Positions 1-12,877 of a stretch of DNA of 64,000 bases are shown piece by piece (positions within the stretch are counted from its first letter, which is position 1; each line of letters starts with the position of its first letter). Under the pieces are notes generated by a model that worked only from the letters and a program-made list of their open reading frames with translations, had not been told where the DNA came from and made no database searches. Position numbers and translations under genes: made by a program. The DNA comes from Cladopsammia gracilis (lineage: Eukaryota; Cnidaria; Anthozoa; Scleractinia; Dendrophylliidae): contig JAJGOT010000121.1 in the NCBI GenBank assembly GCA_022457155.1, forward strand, positions 687,501 to 751,500, given 5' to 3'.

Positions 1-130
1 ATTTCTCTAATGCGGACGTGTGTCCGTTTTTAAGGGACTGCAATCTCAAAGTATTTTTGCGGCGTTGACTGTTATGGTTTCATAATTTGCATTGTTTAAC
101 TGATGACGTTATTTAATTGATGTAATACCG

Positions 131-349
131 TAAAGTTCCGGAAGTAGCGAACCCCCGAAAGTAGCGAGTAGCGAGCCTCCGGAAGTAGCGAGTAGCGAAC
201 CTCCCCCCCGAAAGTTGCGAATAGCGAACCTCCCCCCCCCCGAAATTAGCGAGTAGCGAGCCTCCCCCCCGAAAGTAGCGAGTAGCGAACCTTCCTCCCC
301 CGAAAGTAGCGACTCCCCGAAAGCAGCGAGCTCCACGAAAGTAACGAGA
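131..349. repeat. Short minisatellite (GAAAGTAGCGAGTAGCGA units)
   Basis: About eight degenerate units of GAAAGTAGCGAGTAGCGA joined by C-runs, in an intron of carboxypeptidase copy 1. The minus-strand ORF over it is a by-product. Confidence 0.8.
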
Positions 350-586
350 CCAATTTTTTTATAATTATACCAACACAATCTAGACTTTATGAGAATCCCA
401 CCCATGTGGCAGTGACATAAAACTGGACCGACGAATTTCGTCTCGTTTTTTTTAAACAATTATTGTTGCGCATTTCTGTCTTTTTTTCAATCGAAAAAAA
501 AAAAAGCTCCCACCAACTTTATTTATCGTTTTTTGTTCCCCGAAAGTAATGAGGGTCGTTACTTTTTGGAACTTTACGGAAAATTG

Positions 587-935
587 CCTAGCCTGCGTGG
601 CAGGCGTAAACAGGGATGGAGGAGGCGGCGCGACAAAGGAGAAGGGAAGGAATGCCTGCTATAAGAACCGGGCTATTCGCATGACGCCCACCGATTTCCT
701 GTTAATCGAATTATGTCAACTGTCAATACGTTCACCAATCAGAAACTGGCACGCGCTTTTACGCATGGCTGATTTCACGCGGTAATTTACTATCTTTACC
801 GCCCAGCGAAAATCGGCCAATCGGAATTTTACGGCCGCCAGCGTCCGCAGAAATGAACAAAAGGGGGTCTTTATTGCAGGCGTCCTTTCCCTCTCTCCCC
901 AGATTCCCTCTCCTCGACGTCTGCTACGCAGGCTA
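587..935. mobile_element. MITE with TAGCCTGCG-type termini
   Basis: The left end TAGCCTGCGTGGCAGGCG faces the right end CTGCTACGCAGGCTA. The interior is GC-rich and non-coding. Related termini recur at 25238-25500 and 29333-29406. Confidence 0.65.
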
Positions 936-972
936 TAAATTGTCCTAATGTCGTATGTAATGTTATGAGCAG

Positions 973-1083
973 ATGCTGTCCAAATACGGAAAAGACGCTT
1001 CTGTCACCGCGATGGTGGATAAGCTTGATTGGGTGATCATGCCAGTCTTCAATGTTGACGGATATGAGTTCACTCACACCGGG
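973..1083 (+). CDS. Carboxypeptidase copy 1, exon (VDGYEFTHT segment)
   Basis: 37 codons, phase 0 at both ends, acceptor AG at 971-972 and donor GTTAGT at 1084. It encodes the MLSKYG to THTG segment that follows the first zinc-site exon in the family. Copy 2 has the same exon length and the same donor. Confidence 0.9.
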
Positions 1084-4000
1084 GTTAGTCACTGGCTCTG
1101 TCATTTCTTATATAGTACAAATATGAAAAACAAAGAACTGAATTCTACGCCCATTTTAATTGGTCATTGTCTATGATCTATTATAGTACAGACGCACAGC
1201 TTAAGTCATGGAGAATCTGTTTCGTCCAACAGGGCGAATAAGCAGGAGGAAAATGAGGACGAGGTTATTCCAGAAAGGGTTAATCCATGGAAACAATGTT
1301 TAGCAGAAGCTTTTGACAATTAAAAAGAACACGAAAGCGAAGTAAAAACTATGCCGAAATAAGCCATTTTCGTATTTAAAATTACCGCTGAATTCAAACA
1401 CCAATGACATATTGATACAGGGTTAGACTCGACCTGATGTAAAATATTCACAAATACAGGCAGACGATGCGTGAAATTTGAAAATTAAACAATAGACAGA
1501 GCTCTAAACAGGTCATCTTCTCGCCTGAATTTGTGAATTTATCACTTCAGATTGAGGCTAACCCTGTAAAAATGCGTCTTTGATGCTTTCATTCAGCGAC
1601 CATAGCGAATTCGAAACTGGACTATTAGAACAAAATTCTCATTTATTTTTTTCATTTTTGCGGAAATCATGTTCCCGAGGACTTCGAGATAACTGGAAAT
1701 AGCCGTTATGCATGTTTACATCACACAAGCTAATTTCACCCCTAAGCCTCGCTTTCGAAGTGTAAACCCATGACAATCTCATCAATGTATTCTCAAAGGA
1801 GCAAAGTTGAAAAGAATACCCACTCAAAAACAACGTGAACTTGTCGAAGGTTTGCAAGGAATGTAGTACAAACGAGGCTTGGTGGTGACGTCATCAAACA
1901 TAAGGCAAATATCGGGATAAAGTTTTATTTGTGTGAATTTTGTTTTTCCAGTATCGCATGTGGAGGAAGACCAGGAAACCTAGTGGCTCCGGATGTATTG
2001 GAACAGATCCTAACCGTAACTGGAACTTCCACTGGGCAGGTAACCATAACAACTGTTGTAATTGAAGTAAACACGAAGTTCTACTACAAAAGTGATGGCA
2101 CGTAATTTATCTCACATTTTGGGTGTGAAATGTAAATTTAAGCATATTTCAGTCGGGGGCGGGTACTCTGTATATTTTTGGGTGTTGGTATGAAACCCTT
2201 TTCCAGAGCATGTTCAGTTTCATTTTGCAACCCTGTTAAAGGTTAGTCACCAAACATCGTTATACCCTATTCCAGACTCGCTATCTTCCAGAAACTCTCA
2301 AATAAAGCAAGGACCACTTGGACAAACAGCACGGCGAAGTGAAGCCGGATCTTGGTGTAGATCAGGATCAGCAGTATTGAATAAAACTTAAAACTAAATG
2401 CAAGGCTGATCGGACAGCTATAAAGGGTATTTTATTGCCCAATATTTTCGCCATTCGTAAGGCCAGAGAAGCATTTTTAATTTCCAAGGGCAAGACTCTT
2501 GAACCCTATGGGATGAACAGACGCGATGAAACATAATATACTTTCAATTTTTATAGTAGCCTTTGTAAACGTTTCTGCTGTTTATTTTTGTTAACCAATC
2601 ATATTTAATCTTTCATTTGAATCATTTTATATCTTGTAACCGTTTTATTCCATTTTTACTTAGCTCTTTGTAGCCCCTGATGAAGGTTAGTTTTGCCTAA
2701 CCGAAATATTGGGCAATAAAATACCCTTTATAGCTGTCTGATCAGCCTTGCATTTAGAAACCCATTCTTTATACCACTAATTAGTTTCCCGGTAAATGAT
2801 ACGTAATTTCTATACCTTACCCCACACTTAACTGATAGCAAACCATACCCTTCACAATGGCACATATCCAGAAAGCTTGTATATGAGAGTTCCCCCCCCC
2901 CCCCCCCTCCTCGCGTGGCCAACATAGCACTATTTTTATCTCTTGAACAGAACCAGGAGCTAGTGGAAATCCATGCAGTGACACCTACTACGGGTCACGC
3001 CCATTCTCCGAAGTCGAAGTCAGAAACGTGGCACGTTATCTGTACAAAAATCGCAAAAACCTGATTGGTTACATGGATATTCATGCCTACAGCCAGTTTT
3101 GGATGATCCCTTGGGGATACAAAAGAGCCTGGCCACAGGATAATGGCGAGATGGTGAGTCAAAGGTCGGGTTTCAAGAAACACCGGGTCAAGGAAGTCAA
3201 GTTTAAGTAATGATCCGCATAAGAAGGATAGTAGTGCTGAACGGCAATGCACGATGGAATGTCAACTATTTTCATTGTCACAACTAGTGATCTCATTGGA
3301 TGAGACTCAAAAACCGCTAAAAAGTTAAGGTTCAAGGTTTCAAGTATTTTGAGACCCAATCGCACAACATGCAATTTTTAAAAGATATTGTATTTGGGAA
3401 ACTTCATCAAAGAAGCAAAATTAGTAGCTATTGTCTTCTGCTATTCTGATTGGTTAAGTGCGAACATTTCCTAAAATATGTTTGACGCAAATGGATTTTC
3501 TGTATTTTTATAATGAAATATAATTATGAACCATCAGCCCCTCCTCTATTCTTAAAATCAAAGATATTCTATGTGGGAAAGAGTCATTGCCGCAGAACAA
3601 TGAAGTTTACAATAGTTCCTATGTGGAGCATTACTTGAAATAAATGCAGGGGGCGTTTCTATTTTGGGAACATAGATTGCTAAAAAAAAAAACATTTCGT
3701 CTTTAATGAAGCAAATTGTGGTTTACTAAAAACTACATGCCTCTATTCACTGAATAGAAACTGATTCTTCATAAAAGCAAAACTGGGCCTTATATATACG
3801 GCCAGGTTAGGAAAGGTTCCAAAATGACCTAGCAGAAAACGAATAAAATGATGCTTGTAAGAACTGGAAAGATATATTTTCACTTTGCCAAACTGGAGTA
3901 GTCCAGGTTTAAAAAAAAAAAACAAAAAAAAAAAAAACAAGGAAATTAAAAGGACATAGTGTTTCGCCGAAATAACAAAACTTCGCTCGCCTTATTTTCG

Positions 4001-7000
4001 TGTTATATCGCCAAATGCCACCAAATATACAGCTAAATTTACGGATAATAAGATCCTTGAAAGCAAAACAGTAGCAGTAGCTTGGAGATAAAGTGCAGGA
4101 TTGCAAGGATACACCTTATTCCAAAATGGCGGCTAGTACTTTATTATTCTTCTATATGTATGTTAATTAGCCCTCTTGGCCTCATTTTCGCTTGAAAATT
4201 ATTTTGTATTTTGCACATGCTGACGAGGCCAAGGGGGCTAATTTACATGGATATAAAAGAATAATAAAATTGCCGCCATTTTAACCGAATTCAGTAGCCA
4301 CGCAGCTCTTTAGAACCTCAAATTTCATTGCACCTGTATACCACGCAGCTCTATTGTTTTTAGGTCTAGGGTCTATTGTTAGCCATTGTTGTGTTGTTTG
4401 TTCTATTGTTTTCTCAGCTAATCAGAGAAGACCTTATAAGAGCTGCGTACCGCCCCACCGAATTCGATTTCGTGACAGGCAAACAAGAAAACAAACTTGC
4501 CATTCTTGTGACAGTTTGTCTCTGTAGCAAATATTTCTTTACTTCCATCACTTTTGGCGATAATTTCTTCTAGTCTCAAGATAATAAAGCGAGTTTAAAG
4601 CGAGCTCCTTACTGTAATCAAGAAACATGTGATATGTCATCCGGGACATTTTCCTTTAATAAGTAACTGACAACAGCACAGCGAATCCTTGCAGCGGATA
4701 GGATCTTTTGGACCCATTTACGTGGGATACTAAAAGCGAAACGAAAGCCAAACGGCAATTCGCCCAATTTGTAAATATTAGCGAACCAGTAGTTGTAGTT
4801 GTTTAGGTCATTACTAAAATGAAATAGCTATTGGGGTCCAGTTGAACCCCGCTTTACGGAAACCCGCTTAATACGGACGCCCCATTATTACGGACACTTG
4901 TCTTGGTCTCGGCCGAAATTCCATACATTTATACTAAAAATGTCTTATACTCCGGCTCGCCTATAACTCTTGAACGAAATGCTCTTGCGTTGCGCTTCAA
5001 AATTTAGCGCATATGTTTAGTTTTCATGTCTCTACAATTCCATAAACATTTTGGAATCGAAATCTGTTTTTTAATGCTTCTGCTTAATATGGACCCCCGC
5101 GTTAATACGGACAACGGACAGTCATTCCCGTCCAGACTAAACCCTAACCCCTAACCTCTAACCCTAACCCTAACCCTAACCCAACCCCTACCCTTCACCT
5201 TAACCCCAATCTCATCCAAAGTTAACCTCGTTAACACGAACAGTTTGATAATTTACTAAAATTTTCTCAAACGCATAAGCATATATTCAACCATGAGCTA
5301 GACATATAGCTCTGAAACAATGCATTTGTCTAGTCATAATTATTTAGTGTCTTGGTGTGGTTAGATATTTTAACTCACGCTGCAGTTTCCCGTACTAGGG
5401 ACGCTTAAATTATGTCATTCATAAGACCCCGCTTTATTCGGACTCCCCTGTTAATTCTTGGTTTTCGCATGACGTCATAAAAATTCAAAAATCTTTCCAT
5501 CCTACAAAGCTGTTTCTAACATGGTATGTCGATACCAGTGTTACAATCCTTCACAAAAAGTTTCAGGTTTTAACGAAGTTTTGCTTCCGATTTGTAAAGG
5601 TTTTAAATGTGTCAAGCAATTCGTCACGCTATTTCAGATAAGCCTTCAAAATAAACTGAGCTATTTTTGCATTGTACATGAGATGTTTATCGGGACGCCA
5701 AGATGGCCCTCCATACATATATGTACATTTTATACTAGAAATGTCTAATACTCCGGGTTCGCCTATAACTCTTGAACGGAATGCTCTTGCCCTTCAAAAT
5801 TTAGCCCAGATGTGTAGTTGTCATTTCTCTACAATTCTATAAACATTTTGGAATCGAAATCTCTTGTTAATGCATATAACGTACAGTTTGATAAATCATC
5901 TGCATGCAATGGGTCACACGACTCATCTCCGCGGTATGGCCAATACCTTACGCATGCGCACATGCATATCACCCCTGGCAATGGCAGCCATGGGCAGCTG
6001 TTTCGTCCTTGTCAGGACTCATCAGCATGGTGCTCAGTTTCCGTGGTCCCTAACAGGTGTCCGTGTCAATAGGGTTTGACTGTATTAACTACGTTTTTTC
6101 TTCATTTATCTTTTATTTAGAGAAGAGTTAGTAAGATTGCAGTAGATGCACTGTTTAAGGCTGGATACCGAACACGATACAAAGATCCGGGACCTTCATC
6201 TATTGTTATCTGTGAGTAAATATATAGAGGTTATTCGGCGTGAAGTTGTGTAATACAACTTTTCGCTGAATAAATTGTTTATTGTAGTCGATACGACAGT
6301 AATCTTCTCCTAAAACTAAGTTTTTGAAACTGTTGTTCCTAGCGCGCGATCAGAAGAGTGTAATAACGTGTCATATTTGCACTCGTTTTGATGCGTATAT
6401 TTGCACTCTAGAATGCTATGTCGAATAATAAATGTAAAAAAGCGCGCGCTCCTAAAACAACACCAGACTGGCATCGAGATAGGTTCACTTAGAAGTCTTC
6501 GTTTTGCATTCGGAAATTTTTTGGTCTTCTGGGACGGGGGCAATATAATCCGGATGGAAATCAATAGAAAGATGTAAAATTTATTGTAAAATTCATTAAT
6601 AATTCATAAGGTACTAACAAATAGAAATGAGCCATTCCAATCACATGATTACCCTGTCTAGGCCGATACAATCTTGATACAACTCACAAGTGGTTGTATC
6701 TAATTTACATGTGAATGTGAATTTCACAAGTTGTTTACTACATGAGCGGGAGTGTTGTATCGATCGGCACTATACATTCACTCGCCTTCGGCTCGTGATT
6801 GTATAGGCCGATACAACATTACATACAAGCATGGAGTCCTGATACAAGAAAATTAAAATGTTTTCGTTTAAACGTTAATTTAGGCTAAAAGATCAATTAA
6901 AATCGCCCTAGGATTTCCTGATATGAACGAAACTTCACGTTAAAAACATTACAGGGCGTTTCTTAGCCAATCAGTGAGCGCGAATTCAAACGGGCACGCC

Positions 7001-7610
7001 TCTCGCAAAGTTGAGCACGATCAAATTTACCTTGTCGTTTCGTGTTTATCACAAGAGTGTTAAGTTAGTACAAAATACGAAGACTGTATTTACTTTATTG
7101 CTTTACACGTATCCGCAGTTACGAAAATAATTATTGCCTGGTGATATCGGCTCGCACTTGTCCAAACGATGTCTGTGATTCGCTAAGAAAACAATAGATT
7201 TGTCCCGCTGGGATAGGGATGAAGGAGAGTGGCATTGTTCAAGTGATATATCAATTGTATCGCTCGCCAATCACAGACATCGTTTGGAAAGCTACGATCC
7301 CGCTCTGATATCGTGGAAATGTGTAAAGAAGTTTGTTGGGTGCTCTCGGTTAAGCGCGTCGCACTGTTACGTAAATGAACCGGAGTTTTGCAGCTCAGTG
7401 ATGTCCTCGTTTGGCTTATTCTTTTCAGACGCAAATTCAGGCTCCACAAAGGATTGGGCCTACGGTGTCCTTGGGGTAAAATACGCGTTTGCTCTGGAGC
7501 TTAGAGACACTGGCCGATATGGTTTCGCGCTGCCAGCCAATCAGATTATGCCAACTGGCATTGAGACGTTTGCCGCCATCAAAGCAATGGCCTTGGAACT
7601 GAAACTCTGA
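973..7610 (+). CDS. Secreted zinc carboxypeptidase (M14A), 3' five exons only
   Basis: Metallocarboxypeptidase of the CPA/CPB family, which removes C-terminal residues from peptides in the extracellular or gut lumen. Five exons were joined by GT-AG sites with closing phases: 973-1083, 1952-2039, 2951-3153, 6121-6211 and 7429-7610 (224 residues plus TGA). Visible signatures in order are [18 protein letters not shown], the arginine/asparagine site DPNRNW, the third zinc ligand in MDIHAYSQ, the tyrosine lid [10 protein letters not shown] and the catalytic glutamate in [11 protein letters not shown]. The HxRE zinc exon, propeptide and signal peptide lie upstream of the window, so the gene is cut by the window edge and not visibly broken. 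The lysine in STKDW sits at the specificity position 255 of bovine CPA. It is in tandem with a close paralogue that starts 2.7 kb downstream in the same orientation. Confidence 0.93.
1952..2039 (+). CDS. Carboxypeptidase copy 1, exon with substrate-binding Arg/Asn
   Basis: 88 bases, phase 0 to 1. It encodes YRMWRKTR and [11 protein letters not shown], which carry the equivalents of CPA Arg127 and Asn144/Arg145 that bind the substrate carboxylate. It is one codon shorter than the same exon of copy 2. Confidence 0.9.
2394..2757. mobile_element. Foldback element in carboxypeptidase copy 1 intron
   Basis: Inverted arms of about 50 bases, starting CTAAATGCAAGGCTGATC and ending GATCAGCCTTGCATTTAG, each with the TAAAGGGTATTTTATTGCCC motif. 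There is a central non-coding spacer. Confidence 0.78.
2951..3153 (+). CDS. Carboxypeptidase copy 1, exon with third zinc ligand
   Basis: 203 bases, phase 1 to 0. It holds [18 protein letters not shown] and MDIHAYSQ, whose histidine is the third zinc ligand. Two AG acceptors lie 6 bases apart (2949-2950 and 2955-2956). The upstream one was chosen because it gives exactly the same exon length as copy 2. Confidence 0.88.
4122..4284. mobile_element. Foldback MITE
   Basis: Arms of roughly 60 bases (AAAATGGCGGC ... GCCGCCATTTT; TTAGCCCTCTTGGCCTC / GAGGCCAAGGGGGCTAA) around a short spacer. Confidence 0.72.
4304..4450. mobile_element. MITE with CGCAGCTCTTAGAACCT ends, copy 1
   Basis: The left end CGCAGCTCTTTAGAACCT is opposed by AAGACCTTATAAGAGCTGCG. 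A second copy lies at 52081-52231 with the same central GTTGTTGTGTTGTTTGT motif. Confidence 0.6.
4839..6082. mobile_element. Pogo/Tigger-like non-autonomous DNA element
   Basis: Termini CAGTTGAACCCCGC and GGGTTTGACTG are pogo-type inverted repeats; TA follows the right end but a left TA is not evident. It has internal GACCCCCGCGTTAATACGG-like subterminal copies and an interstitial telomere-like CCCTAA run. No transposase remains. Confidence 0.62.
5140..5185. repeat. Interstitial telomere-like (CCCTAA)n
   Basis: Degenerate CCCTAA units. Shorter runs occur at 14040-14072 and 22948-22990. TTAGGG is the cnidarian telomere repeat. Confidence 0.75.
6121..6211 (+). CDS. Carboxypeptidase copy 1, penultimate exon
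   Basis: 91 bases, phase 0 to 1, ending in GPSSIVI before a GTGAGT donor. It corresponds to the helix and strand leading into the mobile tyrosine loop. It is one codon longer than the copy 2 exon. Confidence 0.87.
7162..7288. repeat. Inverted repeat in last intron of carboxypeptidase copy 1
   Basis: TCCAAACGATGTCTGTGATT is repeated in inverted form as AATCACAGACATCGTTTGGA about 80 bases on: a small foldback element. Confidence 0.7.
7429..7610 (+). CDS. Carboxypeptidase copy 1, terminal exon with catalytic Glu
   Basis: 182 bases with the stop TGA at 7608-7610. It begins with the codon-split lid tyrosine ([10 protein letters not shown]) and contains [11 protein letters not shown], where the glutamate is the general base. 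It ends in ALELKL. Confidence 0.92.
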
Positions 7611-7675
7611 GCTGCTATGATGCCAAAATCCGTGGAAATAGACATATGAGCGGAATGCGTGTTAAATGATATTTG

Positions 7676-7681
7676 ATTAAA
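7676..7681 (+). promoter_or_regulatory. Likely polyadenylation signal, carboxypeptidase copy 1
   Basis: ATTAAA lies 66 bases past the stop codon. The surrounding TTGATTAAAGA context is conserved at the same place in copy 2, which supports a functional 3' end signal. Confidence 0.5.
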
Positions 7682-8390
7682 GACTTCCATGGATTAAATA
7701 GTGTCTCTATACTGATTTGTCTCTATGCTAAGGGTTTGGGGAAGCTGCATTGCAGAAGCTGGAAGCATTCAGCATTCAGGCTGAGCCGGAACTCGATTAT
7801 TTTTGGGCCACTTGAACCTAGTGGAACAATTAATTAGCACTTACATGAAGTTACTTCTGACTGTTCCACACCTAGTAGGGATTTTTTGTTCTACTAATCG
7901 ACATTAAATGCCCCGATATTTGATACAATATCTTGATGTTCTCTTCCCTAATAAAATTGTGATTCCTCCATGGGAGAAAAAAATCCAGTCATTTTGTATA
8001 CAAGGAAATACATGATTGTTTAATAAAAGTCCCGGAATATGCGTATCCGGTTTACGTCTGGACTGTAAAAACGAACGAAAACGCACACGCGTGGACGGAA
8101 AACGTTTTGAAAACGCGTTTTTACAGGGGTATGAGCTTCTGTCTTTTATAACATTCTCGAGTGGAGTGGGAGGGGGTATCATTCCAAAATATGGGAGAGG
8201 CTGTACCAAATATTGATCCCTCAGACGAGACATTTGCTCCGGACGTGCGCGTTACCAAAATGAACTACATTGTATTGCTCATAATTATGTATGTATGCGC
8301 TATTGTTTTGCTTTTGGATTTCTATTGTTTTGGCTTTTGTTTTAGTTTTAAGAACAGTATGCATAACTAATGTTTGGGGTTAAAAAGTGC

Positions 8391-9540
8391 AAAATGGCGG
8401 AGGTTTTTTCGCTCGAACCAAAGCAAATTTCCCACCGAAATGTTTACTAGATTCCAATCTTTCCAAAACTGAGTGTGGATGTTGACATTGCGCCTGTTAA
8501 AATGAGTTAGAACGCTTAAAGCGATGACCGCGCGGTCGAATTCCCCCCAGGGGGGTGGGGTGGGGTGGGGGGGTGGGGGTGAGGGCGAACTCCATACCAG
8601 CCTTTATACGAAATTGCTCACTTCAAGGTAAAAATGACGGTAAAAATGACGGTACTTTTAAGTTATTAAAATATTTTAACGTTTCTAGATAGAATAATAA
8701 CCATATTACAAGAATCCGAGTGTGGATTTCCGAAAAGTAATTCACAAATTGCCAGGCCATGCATTGACAGTAGAGCATGCGAATAGATACAGATTAATAG
8801 AAGCCAAAATTCGCTCAGTCGAAGCACAGTGCACTGAAAAAATGGCAAAATGACGTTTTTTTTTTCGCTCCAACTAAATCATATTTCCCACCAAAATGTT
8901 CACAAGATCCCAGTCACTTCAAAACCGAGTGTGGATGTTTACATTATGCCTATTCAAATGAGTTAGAACAAAAGCGATGACCGCGCGGCCGAACTCCATA
9001 CAAGCCTTTATACGAAATTACTCACTTCAAGGCCGGTAAAAATGACGGTACTTTATTTTAAAGTTATTAAAATATTTGAACGTTTCTAGATATAATAATA
9101 ACCATATTGCAAGAATCCGAGTGTGGATTTCCGAAAAGTAATTCATAAATAGCCAGGCCATGCATTGACAGTAGAGCATGCGAATAGATACAGATTAATA
9201 GAAGCCAAAATTGGCTCTGACGGGATATTTTTTGCTCCCACTAAATCATATTTCCCATCAAAATATTCACAAGATCCCAGTCTCTTCAAAACCGAGTGTG
9301 GATGTTGACATTATGCCTATTAAAATGAGTTATACGGCGAAAAGCGATGACCGCGCGGTTGAACTTCACATAAGCCTTTACTTGACATTGGTCACTTCAA
9401 GGTCAAAATGACGGGACTTTTTTTTTTAATTATTAAAATATTTTAACGTTTCCAGATAGAATAATAACCAAATTACTGGAATCCGAGTGTGGATTTCCGA
9501 TTAGTAATTCATAAATGGGAGAAATTTTGATTTTCCCTTA
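8391..9540. repeat. Three diverged tandem copies, ~370-400 bases each
   Basis: Landmarks GAGTGTGGATGTTGACATT and AGAATCCGAGTGTGGATTTC recur three times at spacings of about 401 and 366 bases. Apart from this array and simple runs, the 7.7-10.2 kb intergenic stretch between the two carboxypeptidases holds nothing recognisable. Confidence 0.8.
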
Positions 9541-10295
9541 AAAAAAAAATGGCGTTTTCACAGTGATTTTAAGGGTCAAATAGGGGGTCTGGGAACGAGT
9601 TAAGAAAATAAGAGGCAAAATAAATGTCACCCAATTTTTTGCCATGTCCCATCCAAATTTTATTAAAAAATGGAGTTGTTAGTTTTCAATTTAAATCCCT
9701 GACCTCTAAAATCCATACCGGCTTTCAGAACTCGTTTGCGTATCTGAAGCAGTAAATGGCGCTCAAGACATACACTTTATCTTGTCGCGCTGTGTGATAT
9801 CGAATATCTTTTTCTTGGAGGGTGGAATGAGTAGGTTTATACGCTTTCGCGGTATCCTCAAAAATTAGACCCAATTTCAGATCAACTGGATTGTCGAAAT
9901 CTAGTCCCGTTTTCAAACAAAAACGGCTCAAAATCGATACCCTATTTTGCCGGGGCGGCAAATACCTCACTAGATATAGTTTATTTCGGGGAGTACCCCC
10001 ACCCACCCCACCCCTCCCTCCCCGCTGGGGGCATGAATGTAGCCTGCGTATTAAATGCGTAGGCGTCTTCCATTTCCTTCCTTCGACATCACTCGCAGGC
10101 CAGGTGATAAATGACGCATAAAACTCCCGCAGTGCTAATGGGAAGTTTCAAATGAAAAAAAAAAAATTCCGGTATCAATTTGATTAATAAAACGTCTGTG
10201 GATTGAAAGGATAAAGAACTTTTGGTCTCAACTAAGTCTCAACTCGAAGTTGTTGTGTTTGAAGAAGATCATATTTTGCATCCATTTCCGGAGAA

Positions 10296-10375
10296 ATGCA
10301 CAGCGTTTTCGCCTTCTTGTTTCTGCTCGTCATCTTTGGGAAGTGTCATTGCGAAGGACCAGCAAGTTTTAGAGG
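10296..10375 (+). CDS. Procarboxypeptidase copy 2, exon 1 (signal peptide)
   Basis: It encodes [19 protein letters not shown] and the first propeptide residues. The hydrophobic core is typical of a secretory signal, with likely cleavage near residue 19. The donor is GTAAGC and the exon ends in phase 2. Confidence 0.9.
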
Positions 10376-12843
10376 GTAAGCAACATGCAACAGTATCATG
10401 TTGAAAAGAGGAAGAACATTTCATACATAACGCTAGTAATTTCGACACTAAATAAATGCAAACGTTCTAAGAATTCCATAATTTCAATTTTAGCCAAGCT
10501 ATACTAACACATTCAGCCTGGAATTACAAAAGACGACCTAAAACTTGCGTGCGCGTGCTTGCTCATATCAGAAACAAAATACAGGCATATACGCCACATT
10601 ATTTCACCCCGCAAACTTCGAGTCATCCCCTGTGTTTCTAGAGTCATTTATGTTTTTGTGGTGGTGGTAATTTCCGAATGCATACGCTTTATTGAATAAT
10701 GTGAATTCCTGCGGTACCGTCTGTTCTTCAATACTTGGCCATAGGAAATTTGAGATACTCGAAGGTTAAATCATAACCCGGAGGGGGGGGGGTACTCCCT
10801 TATATATAAGTTAAACAGGTATGTGCGGCCCTAAAAGGTATGGTTTTCAAGCCGTTTTGGTCTGAAATACGGTATAGATTTTGACCATTTTGGTCTGAAA
10901 TGGGCTCTGGCTTGCGCGCTCTGGTCTGGAATTGGGTATGGTTTTTAGAAGAAGCTACTTTTTTTCATCCCTCGAAAAATGCGGTTTGATTACCATTGGG
11001 AATTAGAAGCCCTTCTATTATCGATTTAAGGGTCTGGTCTGAAATAGGGTATCGAATTTTGGGTCAGGTCTGAAATAGGGTAGAGAAAATCGCATATTTC
11101 AGTCTGAAGTAGGGTAAGGATTTTAAGAAGCGTGCCGCACACCCCCACCAAAACTTTCGGGGAATACCCCCCCCCCCCCCCCCGGGATCATAACTAATTT
11201 GACAGACAGGACACGATTTTATTTGTACGAATGTTTAACTACACTCTTCATTCTCAAAGACCTTCTAGCTACATCGACCTAGTGAATTACCAAACCGGTA
11301 ATCGGCGGAATCGGCTAGGGTCTACGGTACGTGACAGAGAAAGGGGCATGCAAGCACAATTTGCTGTCTGACAGATTTTCTACCGGTAGTGGAATAATAA
11401 CATTAGCTAAAATAATTGATTGTTGAAACTTGAAATAGATCTAAATGTTGTTATCAGTGTTCTTATATACGTACGTGTTCAACCGGGTCGTAGCTTGAAT
11501 TGGATAATAACTCAGTCGGCTTCCGGGGGGGGGGGGAGGAAGTCCCTTATAAAATGACGGGGTTGCTATATCAAACTCTGTTGAGTACTTCCGGAGTGTT
11601 GGTCTCAAATGCGGTATTTGGTGAAGGGTTTATAGAAAAAAGATTTTTGTCGTTAAATTGGGAATCTCAGTAAGAGCAGTAAGAGGCTTGGGTTAAAACT
11701 CCAGAGGTGGGGGGGGGGGGGGGGGGGGATCGCATTAGAACAGATGGTGATTGTATTAGACTGCGTGAAGTAACCATATTCTATTTTATTAAATACTAAG
11801 TCGATGATTCAACTATTACATGTAGGTTATGGGCGTAAGGATCCTGTCGTCTATAAGTGAATTAATATATTAAATGACAGATGATTGAAAGCAGAATATG
11901 ATAAATACACGTGGGACAATCACAGCAGAACGTAAATAAATATGACTTGTATTTCAATTCAACTGTAATATTCAGTCGGATTTACGTATTCATCATCACC
12001 ATCTGTTTGGTAGCGCACGGATGCTTTTGACTAACTTAAACTTCTGCCAATCATAGCATGTGAGAGATCCAGAGATAGGTGATCTTTCACTATAGAGTGC
12101 TTCATTCGTCGCATTATCTCTCATTTACGTATAAAGGCGTAGTAAATGCGTACATCCTCGTATAACAATTGTAGACAATTGACCTTTTTTAGAACCTTTT
12201 TATCAGAATATTAATGCTGAGGTTGGCCAAAATTTTAAGAACGTGCTAAAAACGTGCTTACTTATGTCCTATTCCTTCGGTATTCCTTCTCAGAGATCGT
12301 GTCATTCGCGCAAATCCAACTAACAAAACTGAAGTACAATTTCTAGCAAGTCTTGAGGAGAACAATGACGTGAGTAAAAGAAAGATATTTTAATTAGTTT
12401 TAAAAAACATTCAAGTCCCCATAGAATCTTGACAATAATCTCGTTTATGGTCATTTTCGACCACAAGTGATGGTTCATTATCTCAGGCATAGTGGAGTGT
12501 GCCATCACGCTAGAGAGCACGCAAATCTCCTCCCGGGAGCTGAAAGGGGACATTATCACGTTTGATCACGTGATCACCCACTATGTCCCTGTTCAAAAAT
12601 GTGATTAAACACTCTTCTTCGCGTTATATATAATATAATTAGGTAGAATTTCTATTTCGAGTGTCAGATAAAGCTTTCCTAACTGATCATTAAATACAGT
12701 TAACGAAGGAATAGAATCGCCAATATCTATGTCGTGAAAATCGGGTTCCAAACCACCGTCACGCTCATAATTTTCTTTAGTCAAACTTGATGAATTATTA
12801 ATGAGTTTCACAAATTAATATAACTTGACTTTCTGAATTATTT

Positions 12844-12877
<34 letters not shown>

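Noticed and set aside
2955..2957. Alternative acceptor 6 bases downstream in carboxypeptidase copy 1
   Set aside because: In frame and possible, but the upstream acceptor gives the same length as the paralogue. NAGNAG-like variation cannot be excluded.
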